A DNA stretch of 64,000 nt, taken from contig JAPTOF010000003.1 in NCBI GenBank assembly GCA_028554755.1, positions 26,204,001 through 26,268,000 on the forward strand, in the 5' to 3' direction. Under the pieces are notes generated by a model, which was not told the origin of the DNA, searched no databases, and saw only the letters and a list, made by a program, of their open reading frames with translations. The stretch is from Cordia subcordata (Eukaryota > Streptophyta > Magnoliopsida > Boraginales > Cordiaceae). Position numbers and translations under genes: made by a program. This document shows positions 12,218 to 24,714 of the stretch, piece after piece. Each line of letters starts with the position of its first letter. The first letter of the stretch is position 1.

Positions 12218-12922
12218 AATGGTGTTTGGCGTTGCTTTTTTTTTTTTTTTTTTTGTGCTGCTTATAAGTAAGTGATATTTATAAGTTGCTTTTGATTTTA
12301 TTTATAAACAGATAACAAATAAGCAGATAAAATGTTCAAAAAAAAAATGTGCTTATAAATGGTTGATATGTTTGGTGAATATATACTTATAAGTAGTAAT
12401 TTTTGTAAAAATAACTAAAAAAGGCTTCTCATTACAATAGGAGAGTAATGCTTTTCTTTTTTTAAAAGCTAAAAGTGTTCTTTTATTTGTCAAATCATCT
12501 TGCTTATAAGTAGCATTAAAAAAAAAAAAAAAAAGTAGGAGTATTGCTTCATTTTTTTTTTTTTTAAAAGGGTTAACCAAAGGAGAACCCCTTTCCCACC
12601 TGGCCAGAGGCCCCTTAACCAGGCGGGAGGTAAATCGAGGGATGTGCGTGAGTGGCAGCCCGACCAGGGAGAGGACCAACGGGCGTGGAAATCCAGCAAC
12701 AGCCCCCGCAATATTTCAGCGGAGTACTGCCGCCACACGGACTCGATCCCGCGTTGTCAGGGTGTCACCACCCTAATCACCTGGCCACTTACCAACTCAC
12801 CTATGCCCCTGGGGGCGTATTGCTTCATTTTTTCTTGCTTATAAGTATATTTCACCAAATATATAATTTTTTTCTTGCTTATAAGCAAGTTGACCTACTT
12901 ATAAGTAAAGCCAACCGCCCTC
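12218..12922. mobile_element. MITE of the CTTATAAGTA type, disrupted by a SINE
   Basis: The left end (GGTGTTTGGCGTTGCTT) is imperfectly inverted at the right (AAGCCAACCGCCC), with TAA candidates outside each end (12215-12217 and 12923-12925). CTTATAAGTA motifs recur throughout. The tRNA-derived SINE at 12558-12816 is inserted inside, so the MITE would be about 430 bp without it. Confidence 0.55.
12558..12816 (-). mobile_element. tRNA-derived SINE, family A, copy 1 (full length)
   Basis: Read on the minus strand it begins GGGGCATAGGTGAGTTGG, with a pol III A-box-like GAGTTGGTAAGTGG and a B-box-like GGATCGAGTCC about 40 bp later. It ends GGTTAACCCTTTT plus an A tail. It is bounded by a perfect 17-bp target duplication (GTATTGCTTCATTTTTT at 12541-12557 and 12817-12833). 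It is nearly identical to the copy at 44.5 kb, which suggests recent activity. It is nested in a MITE. The ORFs crossing it are not genes. Confidence 0.88.
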
Positions 12923-12925
12923 TAA

Positions 12926-14010
12926 CTAACCAAAAGAGCAAACAATTTCAACTTTTTAATCAATATATGCGATCATTAATTTGCTAGTTTTTGGCATAAT
13001 TTTTGTACATGAGTTTCCATGCTTTTTGTCTTTATATTTGAATTTAGATGGCATTAGGTAGTTGACAACCATTGTAAATATTTCACGTTATTCATATAGA
13101 TTTGAGACGTCATATTGTCTCATAGTGAAGAAATGCTTGGCATATTGTCTAGTTTCCTAATTTGTGCATCGCCAAATGAGAAACCATAAGATGAGCAGCC
13201 CTTGTAGCTTGGACTTCAACAACCATGATCACAAACTTATATTATTGAGGATCGGAGGAGCAACTAATCAAAATCTTAATCAAGATTTAATCAATTGTTA
13301 CCAAAAAAAAAAAAGATCCAAAGCAAACGGAATCTTTGGTGGCCTATCACCACTGGTACTGTTTTAGATATATGGAATTGATACCTGAAGAGTACCTAGT
13401 GTAGACGTCTAGTTTCCTTAATTTCCCTTTCACATATAAAGTATCAAATTGCTTCTTCATACACTTTTCCTCACTTCAGCGGAAGACTGCTGCGAAGATA
13501 TTTAAGGAGCATGATGGTGTAAATAATAAATTAAGTCTTTATCTATGAAAGCTTATTTCATCTACTAGCCCTTCCTGAACACTGCACAAGCCACAAATCC
13601 TGCAAGTTAGTTAACTACGTAACCTTATTAAAAAAGTTGAACGTGTTTAGGTGATAACACAAATTTAATAAAATAATTTTGAATTTTGCCAAGTGATTGT
13701 AATTAATACATTCATACTCTCAATTAATGGCGGACCCAAAATTTTTAATCTGGAATTGTAAAAAAAATATTTATACTAAATCATCTTTTGATTTAAACTT
13801 TCAATCCAAATCACAAAGTATTCATATTTAAAATAAAGTATTATATATCAATAACTGATTATGGTAAGTTTTTGGAATCACTGTACATAAATAGATCACT
13901 TATTGGATTACATAATTTTGGATCATGTTCTAATGAAATATTATCAAATTCTTTAGGCTGAATTCTAGAAAATTTAGTTGGTTGAGATTTTGGATTGGAA
14001 TATTTATGCT
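12926..14010. other. Intergenic, no gene seen
   Basis: AT-rich spacer with no supported coding or RNA feature. Confidence 0.5.
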
Positions 14011-14040
14011 CTAAAGGATTGTAAACTTCTGAATGAGGAA

Positions 14041-14188
14041 TATTGACATTAGTATTTGATGTTTCAAGAAATGAAAGGTCAACTCTATTTTGTTGAGATC
14101 TTTTCTTGAAGTAATATTGACATTAGTATTTGATGTTTCAAGAATTGAAAGGACAACTCTATTTTGTTGAGATATTTTCTTGAAGTAA
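14041..14188. repeat. Two-copy 74-bp tandem repeat
   Basis: Units at 14041-14114 and 14115-14188 both begin TATTGACATTAGTATTTGAT and differ by a few substitutions (for example AAGAAATG versus AAGAATTG). The repeat is non-coding. Confidence 0.85.
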
Positions 14189-14237
14189 GAATTAATTTTT
14201 GAGTTAATCATGCGTTCACTTTATATTCACCTAGTAT

Positions 14238-15109
14238 AATAATAATTGGGGCTGTGCATTATTCGGGGGAACCTGATTATCGACATGAAATTTCAGGTAC
14301 CTGATTACCAACCCATAATTTTGGGTTTGGGAAAATGGGAAACAGGGAAAAAAATATTGGGGATGGAAAAAAAGTTTGGGGAATGGTACAAATTTTTTAA
14401 TTTGGGGAATAACCAAAATCCGAAATTCTATATATATTTTTTACATTTTTTTAGAAATAAGCCATTTGCCAATTTCCAATTGTTCATTACTCCATTAAGG
14501 TTGTCGTTCAGCCGTCCCCAAATCAAATACACATTTTCCTCTTCGTCGTTTCGTCTCTTCAGCACCTCTTCCCTCTTCGTCCTTCAACTCTACTCACCAC
14601 TCTCCAAGACGAAAAAGAACTAAAGAAAACTCAAATAAAAGACGCATTTGCTCACCACGAGTCACGACTCTACTCACCATCACAACTCCAGGTACTACCA
14701 ATTTTTTGAGCCATATGGTATGTCAATGTCACATGTAATCTATAATGTGTTGCTGTTGAGGAGGCTTTTCTAGTGCCTTCTTTTTGTTTAATATTATGTC
14801 CAGTTGAACTTAACTTCTGTTAGATGTTTGTGGTAATGATAATTATCTTTTAAAGTAAAAGAAATTTTTAATTACGTGATGGTTTAATACGTATTTTATT
14901 TGTGTTTTTTGGTTTGTATTTATGATGGTTTGATATGTATTTTATTTGAGACTTCTCCAATCTCCGTGCGGTTTTTTTGCCATTTCTAATTTCCCCAAAT
15001 AGTACTCCTCATAGGTAAATTGGGACAGGGAACAGAACAAAAGTACTTCAAAATTTATTTCGGGAAAAACAATGTTGACTGGGGTAGGGATTTCCTAATG
15101 AAGACCCCT
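14238..15109. mobile_element. hAT-like deletion derivative, about 870 bp
   Basis: The left end TTGGGGCTGTGCATTA is an imperfect inverse of the right end (TAATGAAGACCCCTA). Both ends sit in similar AATAATA(A/G)T contexts, compatible with an 8-bp target duplication. Short TIRs of TAGGGGTGT type are characteristic of plant hAT elements. The interior has a CT-rich leader-like stretch (14515-14620) but no transposase domain or BED finger. Confidence 0.5.
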
Positions 15110-16553
15110 AATAATAGTAAGAAGAAGAAATCTTTATTTCTCTAGAATTGACAAGAATGAAAATTTTAAATTAATGAATTCACTAAAATAAAATATAAAC
15201 ATGAGTTATCTACATAAAAATTGTTAAAAACTAAAATTAGAGTAAAAATACTAACCTGATCTTGATTCACGAGTTGAGAGATTTTGTAACTTTTGTTCGG
15301 TAACGATGTTGTAACTTGCGAGAACTATCCTCAAATAATAAATATTTAATAAACTTAAAAAAAAAAAGATTCATAATTTTTGATAAACTTAAAAATTAAA
15401 AAAATATATTGATTTATATTATTATAAATAGAAAAACCTTATGAGTGGCGGCTGTTGACGAGCTTGGCTTTCGTTCTTCTTTGCGTTTGCGTTGTGTTAC
15501 AAGTCAAAGTCAGTATTGTTTTGAACTTTGAAGGCCTATTTTTTTTTTTTTTTTTGTCTTTACTAGTAAATTAATGCCGTACAAAGCATGGTTATATTAC
15601 CCAATATTATTATAATATAAAATTCAAATTATATAATAAATAGTTATTAAGAAACTTTAGTAATCTTATAAGGAGTCAAATAAGTTATACTTATATTTAC
15701 ACATTTCTTTATAAAAATTGAAATAGAGAAAGGTATTAATTTTATGCCTTTGTTATTTTGACAAATTTGAGATAAGATTGATTACAAAGTGGAAAAAAAT
15801 TTACAATATAATTAAAGGGAATTGGGTAAATATAAGGGTGGGTATATATGCTTTTTTTTTCTCCATATTTTATTTAATTAAATCAAATTAGAATTTCATA
15901 TGTAAAATTTATATAGACATGAAACTAAAAAATTGATTTTTTATTTTGCTATTCTCATAAGTAATTTAATATCATTTGAGATGATTTTACAATTATATAA
16001 ACTCAGATATTATAATTAAATGAACTAAAACTTTTTATATTTAATTTTTCTTCAACTTTTCATATCTTTTTATATCTAATCCCAATTAGCACAATGAGAT
16101 TTAACAAAAAAACAAAAACACATAAAAAAAAAAAGACAATGAGAAACTCGAAGACCAAAAACCCAGGCATTTAAATAATGATTGAGTTTTATAATTATTA
16201 TTACCTAATTGGATAATTTTATTTTATTCTTGAAGTTCAAAATTCTAAACCAAAAAATCCAAAAATATGGATCAATTTTCACTCTTATGTGAAAGCCAAA
16301 ATCTATTTTAAATTTAGTTTAAATTAGCACAACATGATTTAATAAATTTATATATTTTTTAATTTAGTCTAAATTAGTAAATCTAAAACCCAAATGTCCA
16401 AAAAAAATCAAGTTTTGTGATTTTAAATGTTTAATTTAATAGTCTTTTAGCTCTAAAAATCAAATATTTAAACTTAAAAAATTCAACTGAATTCCCACGC
16501 CTAACTCCAATAGAATGGGTTTTTTTTTTTAGTTTTTCCAACTTGGATTTGGG
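15110..16553. other. Intergenic, no gene seen
   Basis: Very AT-rich spacer with homopolymer T and A runs. No open reading frame of note and no RNA gene. Confidence 0.55.
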
Positions 16554-18179
16554 AAAAATAAAAAAATTCAAAAGCAGCAAGGTGTGATTAGTAGAAATAA
16601 AAAAGAGAATGCACATCATTTTAATTGAGAAAGAAAGGGAAAAAAAAGATAAAATAGATATAGGATTATCTAATCGAAATTTTTTTTTGATTTTAATAAT
16701 AAAATTTAAAAATTTGAACTCGAAAACTCAAACTAATTATCTTAACCCGATTTGAATTTTATGACTTTTAATACCCAATTATTTTTTATCACTTTTTTGG
16801 TACTATTCATTCATAAAGAAAATCCATAAATAAATAGTATGCAAAAAAGTGAGCCTTTTTATATATTAAGAGAAGTAGAGAAGAGAAAATAACATTTTTG
16901 CCCTAGTGGAGGAAAACACAAATGAATAGTATTCCTAGGACCCTTTTTTTTAAACTTTAGTGGAAATTATTTTTTTATCGTAAAACTCAAAATATTAAAA
17001 ATTTAAACTAGTATCTGCCCCAGATAAAAGTTAAAATACGTGATTAAGGGAAAAAGTAAGAAAAGAAAGAAGAAATTATTTTGCTAGAGAAGGAAAAAGA
17101 AGAAAAGAGTAAATATAAAATTATAATAGTGTCATGATAAATATAAAAATTACAAACTTGCTATTACAAATATTATACAAATTTTTATTGATAATTATGT
17201 ATTTTTTATTTATTACAATATTATCACTTTTTTATACTATTCATTCGTAGAGAAGATTTATAAATAAATAGCACTAAAAAAAGTGAATCTTTTTATATAT
17301 TTAGAGAAGTACAGAAGAGAAAACGATATTTTTGCCCTAGTAGAGGAAAACACAAATAAATAGTACTCCTAGAACTCATTTTTTTAATAAAAAAATTCCA
17401 AGGCTACAAGGTGTGATTAGTAGAAATAAAAGAGAATGCACATCATTTTAATTGAGAAAGAAAGGGAAAAAAAGATAAAATAGATATAAGATTATCTAAT
17501 CGAAATTTTTTTTATTTTAATAATAAAATTTAAAAATTTGAACTTGAAAACTCAAACTAACTTTCTTAACCCAATTTGAGTTTTATGACTTTTAATACCC
17601 AATCATTTTTTTTATCAAAACATAGAGAAGATCCATAAATAAATAGTATGCAAAAAGGTGAGCCTTTTTATATATTTAGAGAAGTCGAGAAGAGAAAATG
17701 TCATTTTTGTCCTAGTGGAGGAAAACACAAATGAATAGTACTCCTAGAACCCTTTTTCTTTTAAATTAGTAGAAATCATTTTTTTATTGCAAAACACAAA
17801 ATATTAAAAATTTAAATCAATATGTGCCCCAGATAAAAGTTGAAAGCAAGAAAAGAAAGAAGAAATTATTTTGCTAGAGAAAGAAAAAGAAGACAAGAGT
17901 AAATATAAAATTATAATTGTGTCATGATAAATATAAAAAATTACAAACTTGCTATTACAAATATTATACAAATTTTCATTGATAATTATGCATTTTTTAT
18001 TTATTACAACATTGTCACTTTTTTAATACTATTCATTCATAGAGAAGATTTATAAATAAATAGTACTAAAAAAAGTGAATTTTTTTATATATTTAGAGAA
18101 GTAGAGAAGAGAAAATGATATTTTTGTCCTAGTAGAGGAAAACACAAATAAATAATAATCCTATAACTCATTTTTTTAA
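16554..18179. repeat. Tandem array: two 0.8-kb units, each with two related half-units
   Basis: Unit 1 (about 16554-17385) and unit 2 (about 17386-18179) share long collinear blocks, for example CAAGGTGTGATTAGTAGAAA at about 16578 and 17407, and GATTATCTAATCGAAATTTT in both. Within each unit a block of about 130 bp, beginning near TACTATTCATTC and ending near AAATGAATAGTA, occurs twice, giving four copies at about 16801, 17236, 17617 and 18026. The ends of this block are inverted relative to each other, so it may be a small MITE amplified by tandem duplication. The array is non-coding. Confidence 0.8.
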
Positions 18180-19620
18180 CTTCAGTAGAAGATGTCAAAC
18201 AAAGTCAAGTCGGTAGGCTTGAACTCAAAGTCGGTTTAGTTCTAAGGCCCACTTATACATATATTTTTTTAATAATGTCAAACAGAAGTCAATTCTCTGC
18301 TTGCAAAAAAAGTTTTCAAACACAAGGCCGCCGCCGCACACCGATAGTTTCTTGTTTCAAGTAGTCACATATCAGGCATAGTAGTTGTCCAAAAAACCAA
18401 ATGTTTGAAGCCCAAGTTTCCTAGTAATTGGGCCGAAAACCGTTAATATATATTTTCTGCACCATTTTATGAAATGATTATTTTTTAGATTGTAGTCCAA
18501 ATATCGTGCGCGCTAAGGCTGCATATGGTACTAGGGAATCCAAATATGCTTGTAATTTTTGAGTACTGAAGAAAATATGTCAAAGAGAATGAGGGTTTGT
18601 ACTTCATACTACTAGCTTAAAAAAAAAATAGAAAAGAAAAAAATACTACCAACTCGCATGCACATGTTGTAAAATGTGTTATGTGGAAGAATTGAGGATG
18701 TAATATGTCAACAGCTATCCACCTATATATTACAAGAATTGGAATCTAGATAGAGCAGTATAAATTGGAAAATATGCATGCATGAGGAGAGGGAAAGGGA
18801 CAAAATGGAGCAATTTGTGTTAAAATGCGCAACCATGTGGTGCGAAGCCGAATGCAACTATGACCGCGCAGTTAGAGTATTGTCTGAAGACTGCAAGATT
18901 GACTAATGAGCTCGACAAAACCACTACAAACGTTAAAAAACAGGAACCTTAAATTTCGATTCATGCACCAAATTTGTAACGCCTGGGATGCTCTTTGGAA
19001 ATTGTTCCATGTTGATAGGCATATATATTACCCCTAGGTATTATTATTTTGCCTTTTCAATCATCACTCTGACGAAAAGTCGCCTAATTGCTGCATATTT
19101 CTCTTTAATTAATGACAAATTGCAAATGTTACTTAAGATTGTTTACCCCGGTCGGGAAACTTGTCGATGAATGGTAAAAATCCAAGAAACCTGCGTGTTG
19201 GAATGAAGATGTTGTAATTAAACAGGAAAAATTTATAATATGGGATTTGCAATTTGATAACAACATTAAATTTTATTGTCCTTGGATGTCTGTCTTTCCA
19301 GGAGCAGGAAATCGTGCTTCAAGAAAAGAGGTTGTTTCACCAACGAGCTTTGACAGGCGAGACTCAGATTCACGAGTGCAGTAAGATAAATGCAATTTAA
19401 TCAAATTTACGAATCAATCGTGAGTTAATTGAATTGATTAGTTTGGACAATTCTCCATGGGCCTGGTTACTCTTGATTGGGTTCTTAATTATCCAATTAA
19501 CTGAAGTCTATTGTACTTATGCAGAGTTTGTTACATACTTATCTGAAGTCTTAAATTTAAAGAGCATATGACAAACAAAGCATTAGTGATCAATCTTGAC
19601 TTGGAATGGGTTAATTTTTA
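18180..19620. other. Intergenic; one unassigned small ORF
   Basis: No recognised gene. A cysteine-containing 33-residue plus-strand ORF begins with the ATG at 18805 (MEQFVLKCATMWCEAECNYD at its start). It has no known family and no upstream promoter that I can defend. Confidence 0.4.
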
Positions 19621-19722
19621 CTTTTTTTTGGGGGTAAACTCCTCACGCCATGGAATTGAATCCAAAACCTTATGTTAGGAGGGAGATAATTTTAACCACT
19701 TGAGCTATTTTTTTAATCCCAT
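19621..19722 (-). mobile_element. Short tRNA-like SINE, family B, copy 1
   Basis: The minus strand reads AAATAGCTCAAGTGGTTAAA then GGTTTTGGATTCAATTCC, resembling A and B boxes of pol III promoters, and ends in an A-rich tail (the T run at 19622-19630). An imperfect target duplication (GTTAATTTTTA at 19610, GTTAATTTCTA at 19723) flanks it. It is related in layout to the element at 57.7 kb. Confidence 0.5.
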
Positions 19723-20708
19723 GTTAATTTCTAATTTTATATAAAAAATCATATTTTCTGACCCAAAAAAAAAAAAAAGAAAGAAAAGTTTGGACAATTC
19801 TGTACCCACTGGATCTTTGACCAGTTTGGGCAATTCTCTACTTATTGAATCGAGAATGCAAGTGTTATAAGTTGGTTTGCAAAGTTTGTTACTTTGTTTG
19901 CGTGTCGCAAATTTTTTCTCATAGTTTACTTCATGCTCCTGCAAAATATTCACACGAATTTATTATTTATGGTTTGTTCCAGATTATTATTATACTATTA
20001 TATAATATTATAGAGAAAAAGTATGATAGAGGAGTCAAATCCGAAAATCATTGCTTTCTACTGCTGAATTGCTCAAAGTTCCAGAACATGTAAGCCCAGC
20101 ACGCACATGGAAGCATGTGCTAGCATCTTTATATACTTAAACACATACACTACACAGTAACGACCAAACGATGGGTCAAAATACAGTATAGATTTTGTTA
20201 TCATCCATTACGGCTACTGCAGCCCTCTTGTTTAACTATACACATTACAATAGCAATACGTCAACCATACCAATATATGCATGGCAGGTCAAGATGAATC
20301 AACCTGCTTTTTTAACTTGATCCTGAATTTTCCAACAACTTTCATATAATTAATTCTTTTCATATAATTAATGATTATATATATATATACTGCGACCGCT
20401 GCATGCCTCTATAGCAGAGAGCACAGGACAAACGAACCAAGCAGGCCATCGGAGGCTATAAATTGTTATTATTATTATTACTTGAGGACAAGAGGCAACG
20501 CCAAAATTAGTTAAGGATTATTTTAGAAAATACGACTCCTCTTTATCATTCTTTAAAATTTCCGAATATTATTCAATGAACTTCTAAGTAGATGACACCC
20601 AACTTGAAGTTTTAACCTATGGTTCGATAACCAGTTGGCTCTTTTGTTAACTTCTTTATAGAGATGTGTGATCGTGTAACCCATTTGGTTTAGCATCTTC
20701 TTGACTCA
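19723..20708. other. Intergenic, no gene seen
   Basis: No supported gene. It holds only short random ORFs and short AT microsatellites. Confidence 0.5.
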
Positions 20709-20880
20709 TCAATCAGGCTTATTAGGCAATAGCCAATATATACAATTTTATCCAAAATAATGATACATAAATACCCTTAAGATTCCACGAGTATTCAATC
20801 AGGCTTATTAGGCAATAGCCAATATATACAATTTTATCCAAAATAATGATACATAAATACCCTTAAGATTCCACGAGTAT
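20709..20880. repeat. Perfect 86-bp tandem duplication
   Basis: 20709-20794 and 20795-20880 are identical by eye, both starting TCAATCAGGCTTATTAGGCA and ending CCACGAGTAT. The absence of differences points to a very recent duplication, or to an assembly artefact. Confidence 0.9.
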
Positions 20881-22800
20881 TTGAATATAATATGATTGCA
20901 TAGCTACAAGAAGTCTTGATTGCTTAGAATATTTGCCGGGAAAATCAAGAGCCGATTGGAAAAAATAATCTTGAATGCAAGAACAAGATGAATTAAGATA
21001 GCAGGAAAAATAGATAGATTTGCAGTTCATGTATCTTGTTTCTTGAGCATTGCGTACTTCATGGGAGCTGCTCCCTACCAGTCCTATGAGGTACAACATG
21101 TCAAATGTTCTTATGGCTTTTGCGAAGCCAATCATTTAGGATGTCTGCAGAACATAATTGAATTGTTTTTGTTTCTTGTATTATATATTCTGGTTCAATG
21201 AAGATGTTTCTCGACTTTCTCAAACCGATTCGCCCATTTATTGATGAGATTTGTGCTATAATAAAATGCAAGTTATGCAAACTCGAATTTGATTAATCGT
21301 TGATCAGTGATCAATTAGCAGCAAGTTATCTCGGATTCACAATAAACAAAAAGATCTTTTTGATTGTTCATTGGAGTTGTCTTAATTAATATTCACAAAG
21401 AACAATAAAAGCACGCAATTAAGGTTTGTATGAGGATCTGGTGCAGGAATCGTTCAAAGCATCCATGCTAAATTCATTCAAGAAATTGGAAGTACAAGCA
21501 AAGCATGATTCTGATTCACTCCTAGGAAAACTTAAATGGTCGAGGATTTTGGATGCAAACTCAAAGTTGGTTCTATATATACTGTCACGTGTTACTGATT
21601 TGTTATTTTATATCATATTGTTATTATCAGACTAAAATGTTACTGTTACCATTGTTGTTTTGAAGATATACACCACTCATATGTTCTTGATTGGAAGATT
21701 TTGGCATTCTGTTAATACAGATGGCTGATTTGTTAGCACGTTTAGGGAGACTTCACTGCAGGACTACATATTGAGCCTGTGGAAACTATGCATGAAAGGA
21801 GAGAAATCAAATCAAGCACATTATGGGGTTATATATTAGAAGTCACGTGCGATATCTAATCAAGGAAAATAAGGGAGACAGTTTAATTTGCATAGATTTC
21901 ATAAATGATTTGGTTAAATTTAAGTTGTTACTCAAATTTTAGGCACATGTTATTACAATGTGTAAATTCTGTGGATATTGCACAGCATATCAAGTATAAA
22001 CAATGGTGTGTCCCCTCAAAAAGTTCTGTAAGATGTTCAAGTAGTTAACCCATTATAAGTAAAGGTTATAGATTCAAAATCTATATTTTTTTGTTATGAA
22101 TTAAATATTGATTTGACCTTTGATTAACCTGCATTGTATACATCATTGTATCATAAGTGTTTTTAATTTTGGAATGAACCTAATATGATGTTATTTAAAA
22201 TTTGTTACCATGAATTACTGAAAAACCAAGATTTAATGGTATTTCCTACCATAAACGAAGGTAGCCATTTCTCGAACATTTTGCTTGTCAATATGTCATG
22301 CTATGATCAAGCATGCCATTACACTACAATTCGTCGAGCTATATGCCCAGAAAGATTCCTAGGAAAACAACAATCATAGAGCCTAGCAGAGAATAGGGTA
22401 GGGCTGTTTAATATTTGTTTTAATTAAGAAAAATTTAATGTCATAATATCTGTTCTCTAGCATAGGCATTTGCTTTAATACACTTAAACAAATATGCACA
22501 AGACAAAGAGGCCAATTCTTTTACTCTTAGAATCTCATGCTCACAAAATGAAATGGGTGTTATAATAAGCTGAATAATTAACTGCTACAAGCAAGCCTGT
22601 TAGGGAGAACGAAAGCAATTCTCTGTGCAACAGATACATAACTTACGGAATCAGTTGCAATACGAATGGAGATGTATGCTACGAAAGATAAGATCAATTT
22701 TGATATATCAACCGTCTATATAGATCTCGTATTTAATTTTTCACTCAAAAAATAATTACTTAGGTGTTAATCCTTAACCAAAGTAACCGTTATCATTGTT
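20881..22800. other. Intergenic, no gene seen
   Basis: Short ORFs at 20863-21135 (minus), 21426-21635 and 22185-22379 (plus) show no recognisable domain, signal or conserved motif. None is called. Confidence 0.5.
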
Positions 22801-23220
22801 TCAGGACATGTCTTTGAACCTCGGAAATGGATAAAAATCATGATTAGCAGTGACGAGTCGACAATTCATATTTATGAATTTGTGAACTAATTTTCCCGGT
22901 GAAAGGCACTGCACGGCCTCAAGTCTGTGAGTTGACCAAGGGTAGAGACGATAGCCGAGAGCGCGCAAAAGAATTTTGGTCTGAGTGACCAGATACACAA
23001 ACCTCACACGACGCCGACCGACACGTGTGGAAAAAGACAGACTTAAAAGCAACCATTCAAAAGCTTATATGTAGCTAAAAAAGGACGTGGGCCCATCTTC
23101 CTTCACGGGACTATCCATGCCATGACCGCGTGAAACTGCCGTGGCCCGCCGCTGTGATGCCTCAAGTGTGCTAAATCGCTGTTGATCAAGTCGGCCCTCT
23201 TTTAAGGCTAACTTCGACAT
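22801..23220. other. Higher-GC segment with G-box motifs, no gene recognised
   Basis: GC content rises locally. It contains a GACACGTGTGG G-box near 23021 and ACGTGGGCCC near 23086, motifs typical of ABA-responsive promoters, but no gene start is visible on either side. The 83-residue minus-strand ORF here matches no family I know. Confidence 0.35.
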
Positions 23221-23452
23221 AGGCCTAGATTAGTTTTTGTTTAAAAAAAAAAAGAAAAATATGTTTTTTTTAAAAAAAAAGATTCTTTTTTATAATAGTT
23301 ATTTAGTTTAGTTTTAATAAAATTTAAAATTTTAAAAAAAATTTAAATACAACTTTTTTAAAAAAGTCAGAACTTTTGATTTATCTAAAAAGTACTTTTT
23401 TCAGGAGTTGTTAAAAGAAGTGTTTTTAAAAAAAATCAATTTAAGCAAGTCC
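23221..23452. mobile_element. Decayed Tourist-like MITE
   Basis: The stretch starts GGCCTAGATTAGTTTTTG and ends AAAATCAATTTAAGCAAGTCCC. It has T/A-rich paired interior motifs (AAAAGTCAGAACTTTTGA) matching the elements at 32.4 and 57.2 kb. Termini are degraded and boundaries approximate. Confidence 0.4.
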
Positions 23453-23618
23453 CATATATAGTCTTTTTATTTTTTTCCTTATATTTAAGAATTTTGAAGT
23501 TATTATTCTATTTTTATAAATTTTTTTACCTTGATTTTGCTCTAATTTTACTTGTTCATTAATCTCTTATTTTTTAAAAAATTCCTATTCTGCTTAACCT
23601 TATCAGTTTTTCTATTTT

Positions 23619-23799
23619 TTTTTTTTAAAGGGTTAACCAAAGGTGAACCCCTTTCCCACCTGACTGCCCATGGAGGTGAGATGTTAAGCGAGGATGTCGT
23701 AGTGGCGTATGCAGAAGAGACCAACGGATTTAAATCCAAAGAACAACCCCACAATATTTCAGAGATCGCGCCACTGACTGAACCGCGTTGTGAGTGTCA
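23619..23799 (-). mobile_element. tRNA-derived SINE, family A, copy 2 (diverged, 5'-shortened)
   Basis: It carries the family 3' region in reverse (AAAGGGTTAACCAAAGG, CCCCTTTCCCACCTG) and part of the B-box side (CCGCGTTGT), but lacks the A-box end. It is flanked by an 11-bp direct repeat TTTTCTATTTT (23608-23618 and 23800-23810). It is more diverged than the 12.5 and 44.5 kb copies. Confidence 0.75.
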
Positions 23800-24114
23800 T
23801 TTTCTATTTTAAGCATATGACAGGCGGATAAGTAAGGGGTGCAACTATCCTATATACCTGGAGAGTTGTATATTAGTTTAAAGGTGCTCTATTTTTAAGG
23901 AGATGAAATTAGAGGACCAACAGAAAATGAGTAAAAAATGCAGACTTATTAAATATTGATCGAGGATGAATATGAATTTTTTAAAATAATAAAGATTAAT
24001 TTGATTATATTCATAAAATACAGAAAATTAATTTCAGTACTTTAAAATAATAAGAGCTAATTTAAAAAGCTATAAAAATATTACGGAGTTCTATATAATT
24101 TATCCTTGGAATTA

Positions 24115-24711
24115 TGGCCCGTTTGGAATAGTCTTATCTGAAATCTGAAATCTGATAAGTATTTTATCTGATAAGAAATAAGTGTCTGATATAAAAAGAT
24201 TGTTTAGTCTGGAGTCTTATTAGCATAATCTGAAATGCTAACATAAGTTGAATTGACCAAAATGCCCTGAAATGTTTAATAATAGAATTGATTGGTAAAG
24301 AACTATTATAAATTTACTCTACAATTGTTAATATAACCTATTTTGACAAAAAATAACCCTTTTGTGTCATCGCATATGTTACTATAATATAACTAATTAT
24401 AAAATTAAAATTCAAAGAAGTATTAAATAAATTTAAAAAATTATATAAGTGACAACAAATTTAAAAGGCAATCTTGGTATTAAGCTAAAAACACGAGGAC
24501 AATAGTGAAAAGTAAAGTTTCATTAAAAATTCCTAAAATGCCCACCGTGTCCCATATGAGTAATAAGATGGCTGATTGTTACTTAAATTTTTGCACTATA
24601 AATAAGCCATCTTAAAATAAGTATCTTATTATAAGCACAAAACAAAAATAATTTTGTGAATAAGATATAAAATAAGAAAAGTTGCTTATTATAAGCTAAA
24701 CAAACACAGCA
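24115..24711. mobile_element. Tourist/Harbinger-like element, 597 bp
   Basis: TTA flanks both ends (24112-24114 and 24712-24714). The left end TGGCCCGTTTGGAATAGTCT and the right end (AAGCTAAACAAACACAGCA) form an imperfect TIR. The element at 52.2 kb has the same structure in opposite orientation (GATAAGACTATTCCAAACAG at its right end matches this left end). No transposase is encoded. Confidence 0.65.
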
Positions 24712-24714
24712 TTA